A DNA stretch of 16,086 bases, taken from Jimgerdemannia flammicorona (Eukaryota > Mucoromycota > Endogonomycetes > Endogonales > Endogonaceae). Of the stretch, positions 8,481 through 16,086 are shown piece after piece; positions within the stretch are counted from its first letter, which is position 1, and every line of letters starts with the position of its first letter. The stretch is from positions 1 to 16,086 of the forward strand of contig RBNI01003334.1 of assembly GCA_003990745.1 (NCBI GenBank), read 5' to 3'. The position numbers and the translations under genes were made by a program. Below the pieces are notes generated by a model, which was not told where the DNA came from, did not search any database, and saw nothing but the letters and a program-made list of their open reading frames with translations.

Positions 8481-8838
8481 TAATGGGAATTCACATCTTC
8501 TGGCCTTAGTAGATAATCTGTATCTTTTGCACATTTAGATTGATTATTGCCTTAATTTTATAAAGCCACTGGTTGCCTATGAGGATGTCATAGTTAGTGG
8601 TATTAGTTATGTTCACATCTACTGGAATAGTTGCTCTTCCAAACTTGATGGGAATATCTCAGATTTTTCTCAGAGGTATGGCTCTTATACCATCTACTGT
8701 AACAAACATCAGTTTGGTTACTTCTTCAACCTTGCAACCTAGGCAGTCTGCTGCTTTCTTGCTGAGGAGATATCCTTCTGCTCTTGTATCAATAATGGCT
8801 TTGAAGATTCTATCTTCAATCTGATAGGTTGCATAAAC
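8480..8838 (-). pseudogene. Gypsy-like retropepsin relic
   Basis: Minus-strand reading gives YQIEDRIFKAIIDTRAEGYL, where DTRAE (8,790-8,776) stands for the catalytic DTGAE/DSGA of a retroviral-type aspartic protease. The Gly codon GGA has become AGA. About 60 residues later TNYDILIGNQWLYKIKA (near 8,610-8,560) is the conserved ILLG-x-x-W flap-proximal motif of Ty3/gypsy-type proteases. In-frame TGA (in ...RKI*DIPIKF) and TAA (in IIY*GQK) are explained by CGA-to-TGA and CAA-to-TAA. Both the altered active site and the stops make it dead. It lies downstream of the gag relic, in the usual gag-pro order. The plus-strand frame at 8,597-8,824 is only its antisense shadow. Confidence 0.7.
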
Positions 8839-9299
8839 AGAGGTCTTGTGATTGTCTTTCCTCTCTTCTCCTGAGTCTTCTTGAACATTATTGGCCTCAG
8901 TTATCTTCCAACCTTACTCCTTAGTTGTCTCAGCAAGTTCATATCTCATTTGTTGTTTGAATGTGAGTATTTCTGCCTACTAGCCAAAGGTTGTATTGAC
9001 TTTTTATTGACTGAAGTCCTTGAAGATATCATACTTGAAGATCTTGATTTTGTAAAGCATCTTTTTCATTTCTCCTTTACTGGCTGAAGTGGTTCCTCAA
9101 ATGATATCTTAGATAGCCTATTCTAGCTCTATATCTTGATTCATTTCTTTGCCTTAACTTTCTATAGTAGTCTATATCTGCTTTTCTACAAGGTTTTTCT
9201 TAGGCCTCCTTGGTAGTCTCTTATAGAGTTGCTTGTAGATATCTTTCCTAATAGTCTTGGCAGAAAAGACTTTCCATTCCTCTTTATCTGATTTCCCAA

Positions 9300-10270
9300 T
9301 CTCTTCAAAAGTGATAGTATTAGCCTGTTTCTTATTTTAGATAGCATTGCTTAGCTAGACCTTGTGCTTGGTTTCACTTATATATTTGTATGAGTAGTGG
9401 TCTTCTTCTCCACAAGTATATGTAGCAGGTATCTCTCTTCTTGTATGAGATGGTGGCAAATTTCTGAACTGGGCAGCAGTCTCTTATTTTAATTTCCTTT
9501 ACCACATCTTCTAGGTGGGCTGTTATTTCAGTGAACTTCTTGATAAGTTCCTCTATAGGGTCACTATTCCTCTGCTGTTTAATAGCTCTTGGCTGAAGTA
9601 TATTTTTATTGATCACTATAGTAGAGATTACACTAGTTATCTTGAGAGCTTCAATTCTAACTCTAGTGACTCTTTTTATTTATAGTCTTGTGAGTGTCTG
9701 GCTATCTAGTATCACTGGACATAGGAAACCTTTTGTAGTAGATTCAGGACTATTGGTAATAAGCAGATGGCTAGGGATATCTCTGGGTGGACTCCTTTCA
9801 TAAAGGATATCTTGGCTACTTGATCTTAGATAGTATCAGTATAATCTACAAGAATTATCTAATATTGTATTCTGGTATAAAATGTGTTTGGATTCTTGCT
9901 CATTCCTTAGCAGATTGTATTAAGTTAATTCTTCAGAACTTGCTTGATCTCATCTATATAGTAGGTGGCTCAAAGCTAGGCCTTCTATATTGCCATCATT
10001 ACTCACATAGGTTGTGGCTATAAATACTGCTCTTGCTGATTCTCAAAGACTGAAGAGTATGAGAGCTCATTGCTGTATTGCTATCAGAGTCCTTATGATA
10101 GCATACTACTCAAAATTATCAATGAATATAATGATTGATTCATCTGAAGTATTTTTATAGAATACTAGTAGTCTCATATCTATCTTGTTTAGATGTCTTG
10201 ATTTGATTTATATGGTTGTTCAGGTAGTAGTAGTTATTCATTGTTTAGCTTGAAAGTGAGAGATTTATCT
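9300..10270 (-). pseudogene. Gypsy-like gag relic with broken zinc knuckle
   Basis: Upstream of the protease on the same strand, about 9,960-9,770 reads as a retrotransposon gag domain (YIDEIKQVLKN, DQVAKISFMKGVHPEIS, the last matching the F-x-x-GL-x-PEI motif of this family). At 9,417-9,382 TCGEEDHYSYKY has the CX4HX4C spacing of a CCHC zinc knuckle, with the last Cys changed to Tyr (TGT to TAT) and the first Cys displaced by a small indel. An 80-codon open frame remains at 9,374-9,616. Stops are TAA, TAG or TGA throughout. Gag packages the element RNA; this copy cannot. The left LTR and primer-binding site could not be identified. The plus-strand frames at 8,881-9,087, 9,609-9,803 and 9,787-10,023 are antisense. 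Confidence 0.55.
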
Positions 10271-10562
10271 TAAATCACTAGTCAATGAGCACCAAGTTGT
10301 AATATAGAGAATATATAACTGTGGAAGTATGTCAGATTTCTGAATCTTAAAAATTGATCTTCTTTGACTCTGCAGAGTCCTCAGGATGCAGGAGTGAGTG
10401 AGTTTGTAATGTATCTATCTGCAGGCTTACTAGTTCCTTTCTTTCTCTTTGCTTTTGAACTATTTCAATCTGAGGTTTATTTACTCTAGATACTGGGATA
10501 TTTATACAAGTTTGCTAGCTATAGGGTGGCTAAGTTATGACTATATTTCTTGTGAGTCACTT

Positions 10563-10690
10563 TTTGTAAGTATTAAATCTTTTAACATCTGCTAAAACTT
10601 TAATGATTGTCAAAAGTTTAACATCTGTAAAATCTTCAACATCTGTAAAAGGTTTAACATTCATGAAAACTTTAATAATACTAACTGCTT
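10563..10690. repeat. ~18-bp degenerate tandem repeat (TTTAACATCTGTAAAA)
   Basis: TTTTAACATCTGCTAAAACT, GTTTAACATCTGTAAAATC, TTCAACATCTGTAAAAGG and TTTAACATTCATGAAAAC follow each other. On the plus strand they read as a six-residue pattern (SLTSVK, SSTSVK, GLTFMK) in the frame at 10,603-10,827. I judge this a minisatellite and not a gene. It may lie near the 5' end of the minus-strand gypsy element. Confidence 0.7.
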
Positions 10691-11100
10691 TTAATAAGAC
10701 TATACTATATCAAGAATTGAGTTCAGGTACCATGATCAAATGTCTAATTCCCCTGATTCATATTCCTAATTTAGATCAACCATCACACTATATAACTTCA
10801 ATAAAATCAACCTCTTTTTATGTATAATATATACTTATACAATATTCATTTGGGGGTTCCTTCTACTTAAACTACTTTGCAGACTTGTATTTGATATATC
10901 TGGTAGGTTTGATATCTTCTTCACATAGTGTAGTATATATATTAGAGAGGTGTCTTTTGTTATTATCTGCTTTTGCTAATAGGGCTTATAATATTTCATT
11001 GCAGAATACTTAGAGAAAGAATAGAGAGAAGAAGCAGCAATTGTTTATTAATACTAACTTATACACTTTTATATATATTAACAATATTTACAAAATGATA
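10691..11100. other. Interval between two oppositely oriented gypsy relics
   Basis: No gene recognised. The interval should contain the 5' LTR and leader of the minus-strand gag-pro element and the break point of the plus-strand integrase fragment. A purine-rich tract (TAGAGAAAGAATAGAGAGAAGAAGCAGCAA, near 11,010) stands out. I could not match LTR ends (TG...CA) or a tRNA-complementary primer site. Confidence 0.3.
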
Positions 11101-11830
11101 TAGTCAGACAGCACCACTATATATTAAGTTACTATAACAAATATATTTTAATAAGAACTTATCTCTAACTATAATATATAATTTATTAATAAGCTTGTTA
11201 TAACTTATATATAAATTTACAAGATCTACTCAAAAAAGACTATATTATACTACTCTCAAACTAATGATATAATAGAATAAATAAACCAGACTATTAAGCA
11301 AGAACTTATCTAAGTTAATTCTATTAACTAGGATCTCTACTTATCTAAGATCCTATGGAAAATTCAGAATACTCCAGCTACCTCTATTTAAAAAAGACTC
11401 TTTGAAATGATATTTGTAAAGAAAGCCAGAACTGCTGACTATGAGAATCTTGAAGAACTCTTGGATAAGATGAAATAATTACAAAGTTAAGCCTGAGCTC
11501 AGATAATCAAGATATAAAAAAAGCAAAAAACTTATTATTATAAAAAAGAGATATTTATTGAAGTTCTCAAAGTTATGCATTTCATACATTACTAATGAAT
11601 GTTGTAAATCTGATAGAATAGCATATATCAAATATTGTTATATTGAGATACTATCCCAATACTCTTACTTAATAAGATATGTAATTCCAAAAAAGAATAC
11701 AACCTAGAGTATAAAGTAATACAATATATATAAAAACTAAAACTGTATATAACTCAGAATTACTATTATAAAATCCTATATCTAAGGGATTTTCATAGGT
11801 TGATAAGTATTATGAAATATATTCCAAAAT
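11101..11830 (+). pseudogene. Gypsy-like integrase relic (core end and C-terminal module)
   Basis: Plus-strand reading through stops gives the last part of a retroviral-type integrase core. FINKLV...KIYSKKTILYYSQTND corresponds to the F-x-x-x-L...K-x-STAYHPQTNG motif, and IIE (about 11,269-11,277) keeps the third catalytic Glu. Then NQTIKQELI, ILWKIQNTPAT and LFEMIFVKKA follow, as in gypsy integrases (YRTTP and TPFE-x-V-x-G). Downstream, a charged helix ending KKQKTYYYKKE and EYNLEYKVIQYI*KLKLY (with one frame shift near 11,693) look like the GPY/F-type C-terminal module. In-frame stops and substitutions (His to Tyr, Pro to Ser, Gly to Asp) are all C-to-T or G-to-A. No reverse transcriptase precedes it, so the fragment is truncated. 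It is convergent in origin with neither neighbour: gag-pro and the LINE are on the minus strand. Confidence 0.65.
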
Positions 11831-11996
11831 ACTTACAAAATCTACTTATCGATGAGTGATGACCTAAGAATGCCAAAAAAAAAATAAAAAAAATGTAGAT
11901 ATGGATAATACAAACACAGTATGGGAGGTTTTTTAGTGTCTGAAAAGTATTCCATAATTAACTGCTAAACTGGAATATTACTCATAAGATCAATTC

Positions 11997-12480
11997 TTTT
12001 TTTTATTTTATTTTATTTTTTTTTATTTTTTATAGTCTCTTGGACTTTATCATTTATTACCAGTCTATCAAATATAAACACAGTACCCCATCCCACTATC
12101 TAATCCCCCTAGGGGTACCTACTGCTACACCCTTATGCCTGAAGGCCACCTTACCATCCACTACACTAACTCTCCCCCTTCTCTATATACAAATCTTCTC
12201 TACCAAATAGTACTTTTTTTTTTTATTTTTTTTTTTATAGTCACTCAGACTTCTTCCTTTATTAATACACCCATTTATCTTTTATATAATATACAGTGCC
12301 CTCTCCTACCTGATCCCCCTTGGGGCCCCACCCACTCCCACTCTCTTCTGATGAAAGACCACTTTGTCAAACACTATCTCTATCTGTCCACCACTCTTTT
12401 CACAGATCCCTTCTGCCAGATGGCGATGTCACCCACCCTGGGAACCTAAACCCACCCACCACTCTCTACCAAATAGTACT
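11997..12480 (-). repeat. Duplicated LINE 3' end with two T-rich tails
   Basis: Two related units lie in tandem. Each begins (plus strand) with a T-rich tail (11,997-12,030 and 12,214-12,236) and then TATAGTC-CT-GACTT-TTTATTA. Each continues through CAGT-CCC and the palindromic CCCCCTAGGGG/CCCCCTTGGGG (near 12,105 and 12,315), and ends with ACCAAATAGTACT (12,202 and 12,468). The left unit is about 60 bases shorter and joins directly to the tail of the right one. Either a 5'-truncated second copy inserted at the tail, or the 3' UTR was duplicated. Confidence 0.7.
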
Positions 12481-12599
12481 GACAACTACTCTGCAGACCT
12501 CATTCTAGCTATCAATCAATTAAGACATTTACTATCAACCATTCCCACCTTGTTAGCTACTCTCTCGAACTCAACCACTACCCTTCCTCAAAAACAAAC

Positions 12600-13740
12600 A
12601 ACTAGTGTCCAGCCAACCCCACCCATATAGCTAGAACTCATCAAATGGTAAGTCACTCATTTCCAACCTCCCCCCCACCAATCTATCTCTCAAATCTTCC
12701 CATCGACCCCACTCATTATCTCCTCTCCTCACAATACCCAATCTATTTCCAACTGCTAACCAAAAGCCTCTAAGTATCTTACACTCTCTCAGGTAATATT
12801 CTGGCATCTACACAAACCCTCCTACCTGATCTATATTATAACCCTCCTTACAATCAAACTGTCTACCCTCTATAAGGTGGCCTGAATGAAAGTTGAGCAT
12901 GACATTCCTCCTCAGCAAGTGCTATCATACTACTTAGAACTTAGATAGTAGCTATCTCCATATCTCAGCACTCTAGGACCAGACTTTATTCTAGTCTCAC
13001 CTCTCTCCAATTCCTGCAATCTGCTAGCCACTAGGCCATACATTCTGTCTTAATCCACTCTAGTACTCTACTCCATCACCAATATTGAAGTTAATCAGTA
13101 GAGTACCTTCAATAATACCTGATCTCATCTCTATATTGCCAGACCACACAGTATCTCTCTCTTAGCCCTCTGCTATCAAAGATCAATATAGTGTATCCCA
13201 TTAATTACTCTTTACTAAAAGTATTTATACTGAATGTATCTACTGTTCTGAAGCCCAACCAAAGACAGTAGATCCCTTGTAGAGCCACTCAGTAAAAACT
13301 CAATCTCTCAAACTGTTTTCATCAGTAGAACCCAGCTGCCACCCCTCAATTCTATAGCTCTCTTCAGTCACTAAGTTCTCAGATAATATAGCTGCTTTGA
13401 GAAGTTAACCACCCCAAGGTCTCCACTATCTACTGGTAATGATAGAATTTTCCAGCTAATCTAAATCTATCTCCCAGTCTAGATCTATTCTTTGGCTAGC
13501 TTCAATAGCCTCTTCACCACTCAGATTGAGAAGTCTAGATGATATGCTAAATACTATAGCTTTGGAAGCCTGTAGATATTCAGGATTGAAACATGACCTA
13601 TCAAAGAGATGTGGCAGCCTCTCCAGCTCTACAGGACCTCCCCTGAAATAGCCACCCACTGCTCCCACCAAGTTCTGGGCAGAACTGACCCATAGACTGA
13701 AAGGTAAATACTCAAGTACTACACTGCATCTCCAGCAGAA
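12600..13740 (-). pseudogene. LINE ORF2 C-terminal region
   Basis: After the reverse transcriptase the minus strand reads WRGCHISLIGHVSILNIYRL followed by PKLWYLAYHLDF-like residues. At 13,460-13,381 comes ISWKILSLPVDSGDLGVVNF, the conserved W-x-x-L-x-LP-x-x-x-GGLG motif that follows RT in many LINEs. A 71-codon open frame survives at 13,456-13,671, in another frame of the same strand. Further left the frames are too broken to follow, and I could not identify an RNase H domain or a zinc knuckle. Stops and frame shifts are frequent. Confidence 0.6.
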
Positions 13741-14830
13741 ACAATTGTTCCAATGATATCCCCTCCCATTAGACCATTGTTCAACACTATTGTCTCATAC
13801 TTATACCAGTTGAGTTTTGCCCCAGAGTATGCCTCATACTACTCCACTGTTTTCTGAAGCTCTCTGATATCTGTAATTGATTCAAGATCAACCACTATAT
13901 TATCCACAAAGGCCCCAACCTTCTAGACAATTCCAAATACTGAGAATCTCTCTACTTATACCAAATTCTATTCATTAATGGCTCCAAGAATAGAGTATAC
14001 AAAATAGAAGACAGTGGGTTCACCAGAAGAATACCTCTACCCATAGAGAATGCTACCCTCTGATGACCATTGCACATGAGCCATACTCTACTCCCTTCTA
14101 GTAGGCTGATTGTTAATACTCAGAACTGCTGAGGGACTCTAATCCTATCTAGCATCTTTGCCAACCAGATCTGTCTGATATGGTCATAGGCCTTCTCCTA
14201 ATCCAGGAAGACCAATCTCCCATCTAGCTCACAGGCTTGAGCCTCTTCAATAATATCATGAACCCAAGCAGTGTTATCTCTAATGAGTCAGCCCCCAATG
14301 AAACCATATTGCTCCTCACTCAAGACTTGCTGGACTACCTTCTGCAGTCTTACAACAACTACCTTAGTGACCTACTTTCTGTCCATATTCAGAAGCATAA
14401 TTGGTCACCAGTTCTTCCAATTCTCCCTCCTGCCCTTGATCTTATATAATAGTATCACCAGCTCCAGACACTGCTCTCTCACCCACTTCTCTGACTGAAC
14501 ACCAAGTCGCAAAGCACTGTTATCTCTCTCAGTATCTCAGAGATTTCAACTATCTTTCAGAAGTTCCAGAGCAGACCATCCTCTCCTGGTGCAGAGCCCA
14601 GCATAGTTATAGTAAGAATCTGGTGAATCTCCACCTCCTGCACCAGCAGCACTAAACTTCCAAGCCCATCTACTTGTAGTAGATTCCAATCCTCCAAAGT
14701 GTGTTCAATGGTGGCAGCATCAGCCCAACCCTCCTCCTCACTCCATAGACTGCTCCACCTTTCCTTTAGTAAGCCCAGAATATCTTGTGAACCATGCATC
14801 AGCAGACCATCAGATTTCTGAACCACTTCT
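13741..14830 (-). pseudogene. LINE reverse transcriptase relic
   Basis: Minus-strand motifs occur in RT order. IHQILTITMLGSAPGEDGL (about 14,620-14,565) matches the K-x-x-G-x-DG block. ITLLYKIKGRRENWKNW with PIMLLN (about 14,460-14,390) matches the NWRPI-x-LLN block. EEQYGFIGG then LIRDNTAWV (about 14,320-14,260) follows. FLD*EKAYDH (14,209-14,180) holds the first catalytic Asp with the next Trp turned to TAG. MGRGILLVNPLSSILYTLFL (about 14,045-13,985) stands for RG-x-x-QG-x-PLSP-x-LF. AFVDNIVV (13,913-13,890) is the FADD box with the second Asp changed to Asn. SGAKLNWYKYE (about 13,830) is the typical block after it. One frame shift separates the last blocks. It once copied the element RNA at a nicked target; the D-to-N change and the stops show it is dead. 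The 89-codon frame 14,557-14,826 is a surviving N-terminal piece. Confidence 0.85.
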
Positions 14831-15255
14831 CATTCTCCAGCCCCTGTTAGTATAGCTGTATAGCCATTCCTTACACAAGCTTCTCCTCCTCCTCCCTCAA
14901 TACCTGTTGTAACTTGGCAACCTCTAGCTTTACTACATTAGCCTCCAATTCTCAACTCACTCCAAGTCTAATAGATCTGTCTAGTTCTCCTGAAGCTGGC
15001 CTAATCTAGCAAAGGCCCAAGTCACTCTCTTCCTTCTCTATCTTCCTGCCACTCTGCTTGCCTCACTCCAGTAGCCTCCTTCAACCTTATCTATCAAACA
15101 CCTACTGGGGCACCCTCTTGGACCCAACCATCCACTTTCTCCCTAATGTCCTCATCCTAAGTATCCCACAACTCCTTCTAAGCTAACAAAGAGAAATTTA
15201 GGCACTAATATTCAGGCCCAACCCCACTCCCCCCAAACTGACCCTACTCTAATAA
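14831..15255 (-). pseudogene. LINE ORF2 linker between endonuclease and RT
   Basis: This part of the minus strand gives charged, low-conservation reading (for example DEDIREKVDGWVQ, ATGVRQAEWQEDREG) interrupted by stops, as expected for the variable linker of LINE ORF2. No motif of its own is visible. It is assigned by its place between two identified domains. Confidence 0.5.
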
Positions 15256-15924
15256 GCTCCAATATTCTGACCACATATACCACTCAACCTCCAGAGACTT
15301 CCAGAAATCCAGACCCCAGTAATTAGCCATCAGTATTCAGTCAATCCTAGTCTCAAGTCTACCTACCCAATAGATGTAAACTCTCTTATCTTTCCATATG
15401 CTTGACCAGTATCTACTAATGATTCAAGATACTCAACCTCCTTCTAACCTTTCAGGCCACCACTTCTGCCCTATGCATTCCTCCCCCTATTTATTCTGTC
15501 CAACTACACCAAATGTACCATATTAAAGTCTCCACTAAGTACATTTACTCCTGCCTCTGCAAGTACTCCACTATCTAAAAGATTATCTATCCACTCTATA
15601 TGCTTACTCCTAACTGCAAGGCAGTAGTAAGATCTAACTATAATTGACTTCATTCAGACTGATGATACTCTCTCTAAACCAAATAATTCTCTTAGTTCCT
15701 GCTTTCACATATTTCCCCTCAACCTTTCTGCATTAGTAGCCCAACCTTGCCATTTCAGACTGCAGCTCCACTCATTCTTTTGTCTACTCCTGTTGCTTAA
15801 GGCCCTCTGCCTCACATTACACATACTATAGAAGAAAAATATCAGCCTCTAATCTCTTTAACTAAGTAAAAATGATATATTGTCTCCCAGAACCCCCCAG
15901 GTCATTCACATTTAATGAAAAAAT
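15255..15924 (-). pseudogene. LINE AP-endonuclease relic
   Basis: The minus strand starts with SLNVNDLGG (about 15,918), the SLNVNGL opening of LINE apurinic-type endonucleases, then LKRLEADIFLL* where LLQE is expected. VLSGDFNMVH (GDFN at 15,533-15,522) is the central metal and active-site motif. TRID*IL (15,351-15,331) stands for SRIDRI, and SEYW (15,270-15,259) sits where SDHxP should be. The reading frame changes once between the first block and GDFN. In-frame stops are TAG, TAA and TGA at Trp, Gln and Arg positions. This domain nicked target DNA to prime reverse transcription; here the catalytic His is already lost (Tyr), and stops interrupt it. Confidence 0.75.
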
Positions 15925-15977
15925 GTTAGTTATACTGTTTATAGGGAATAATGTTGAAATAGACCCATCCTCTTCAT

Positions 15978-16082
15978 AACTCTATATTCACCTCCTCTCT
16001 AGCTAAATTTAATCTATACTCAGTAGCAGTCTCTACTCCCTCAATCTGCTTAGCTTCTAGTCCAACCAAAAGCTCATCCATT
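15978..16082 (-). pseudogene. C-terminal end of LINE ORF1
   Basis: Minus-strand reading from the right edge gives MDELLVGLEAKQIEGVETAT then a helical, charged stretch (LNLAREEVNIEL) and a TGA, just before the ORF2 endonuclease. Position suggests the end of ORF1, the RNA-binding protein of the element. Only about 35 codons lie in the window, the true start is outside, and no domain can be assigned. Confidence 0.4.
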
Positions 16083-16086
16083 TTTT

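Larger units (their letters stand above)
11997..16086 (-). mobile_element. Non-LTR retrotransposon (LINE), decayed, minus strand
   Basis: The element runs right to left: ORF1 end (16,082-15,978), AP-endonuclease (from about 15,924), linker, reverse transcriptase (about 14,600-13,740), C-terminal region (to about 12,600), 3' UTR and A-rich tail (T-rich on the plus strand). The domain order and motifs fit endonuclease-bearing LINEs of the L1/Tx1 or Tad1 type; the clade is not settled by eye. GC content is fairly normal, yet CpG is nearly absent over 4 kb (I found it only near 12,424, 12,566, 12,704 and 14,508). Arg is coded by AGA/AGG, and stops replace Trp, Arg and Gln. The element continues beyond the right end of the window. 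Plus-strand frames at 12,135-12,630 and 14,237-14,498 are antisense shadows. Confidence 0.85.

Noticed and set aside
8597..9087. Plus-strand hydrophobic frames that look like small membrane proteins
   Set aside because: Antisense to protease and gag relics; hydrophobicity arises from reversed AT-rich codons.
12135..12630. Overlapping plus-strand frames rich in Pro, Thr and Ser
   Set aside because: Antisense to the LINE 3' region; composition follows the C-rich plus strand and no start context or domain supports a gene.
14237..14498. Plus-strand frames opposite the reverse transcriptase
   Set aside because: The minus strand carries clear RT motifs at the same place, so these are shadows.

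Overview
The window looks like a nuclear fragment of a filamentous fungus, most likely an ascomycete. It has one short intron-type gene at the left, followed by about 14 kb of dead transposons. The decay shows as C-to-T and G-to-A changes: Gln and Trp codons became TAA/TAG, Arg codons became TGA, CpG is almost gone and TpA is very frequent. This fits RIP and/or deamination of methylated cytosine. No bacterial operon, CRISPR array, tRNA or rRNA was seen. The species cannot be named from the sequence.

Layout. (1) 1-2,050 is ordinary sequence with normal CpG. It carries a degenerate ~144-bp direct repeat and a small minus-strand gene for a stand-alone SAM-domain protein (955-1,299, probably with a first exon at 1,386-1,433). 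(2) 2,050-7,800 is an extremely AT-rich block. Inside it a nearly full-length pogo/Fot1-like DDE transposase relic can still be read on the minus strand (about 4,788 to 3,170). Several minisatellites also lie here, including five identical 21-bp units at 5,447-5,551. (3) 7,801-7,883 is a C-rich, telomere-like patch (CCCTAA hexamers). (4) About 8,000-10,270 is a minus-strand Ty3/gypsy-like gag-protease relic. (5) About 11,100-11,830 is a plus-strand integrase relic from another gypsy-like element. (6) 11,997-16,086 is a minus-strand non-LTR retrotransposon (LINE): the end of ORF1, an AP-endonuclease, a reverse transcriptase and its C-terminal region, then a duplicated 3' end with T-rich tails. 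It has a fairly normal GC content but almost no CpG.

The only plausibly functional protein gene is the SAM-domain gene. The rest is a transposon graveyard whose parts differ in how far decay has gone: the AT block is most decayed, the gypsy pieces intermediate and the LINE least. The more unusual signals are the pristine 21-bp array with inverted degenerate copies inside heavily mutated DNA, the telomere-like patch, and the graded mutation pattern. I found no convincing new biological system. All family assignments come from reading motifs by eye; no database search was made.
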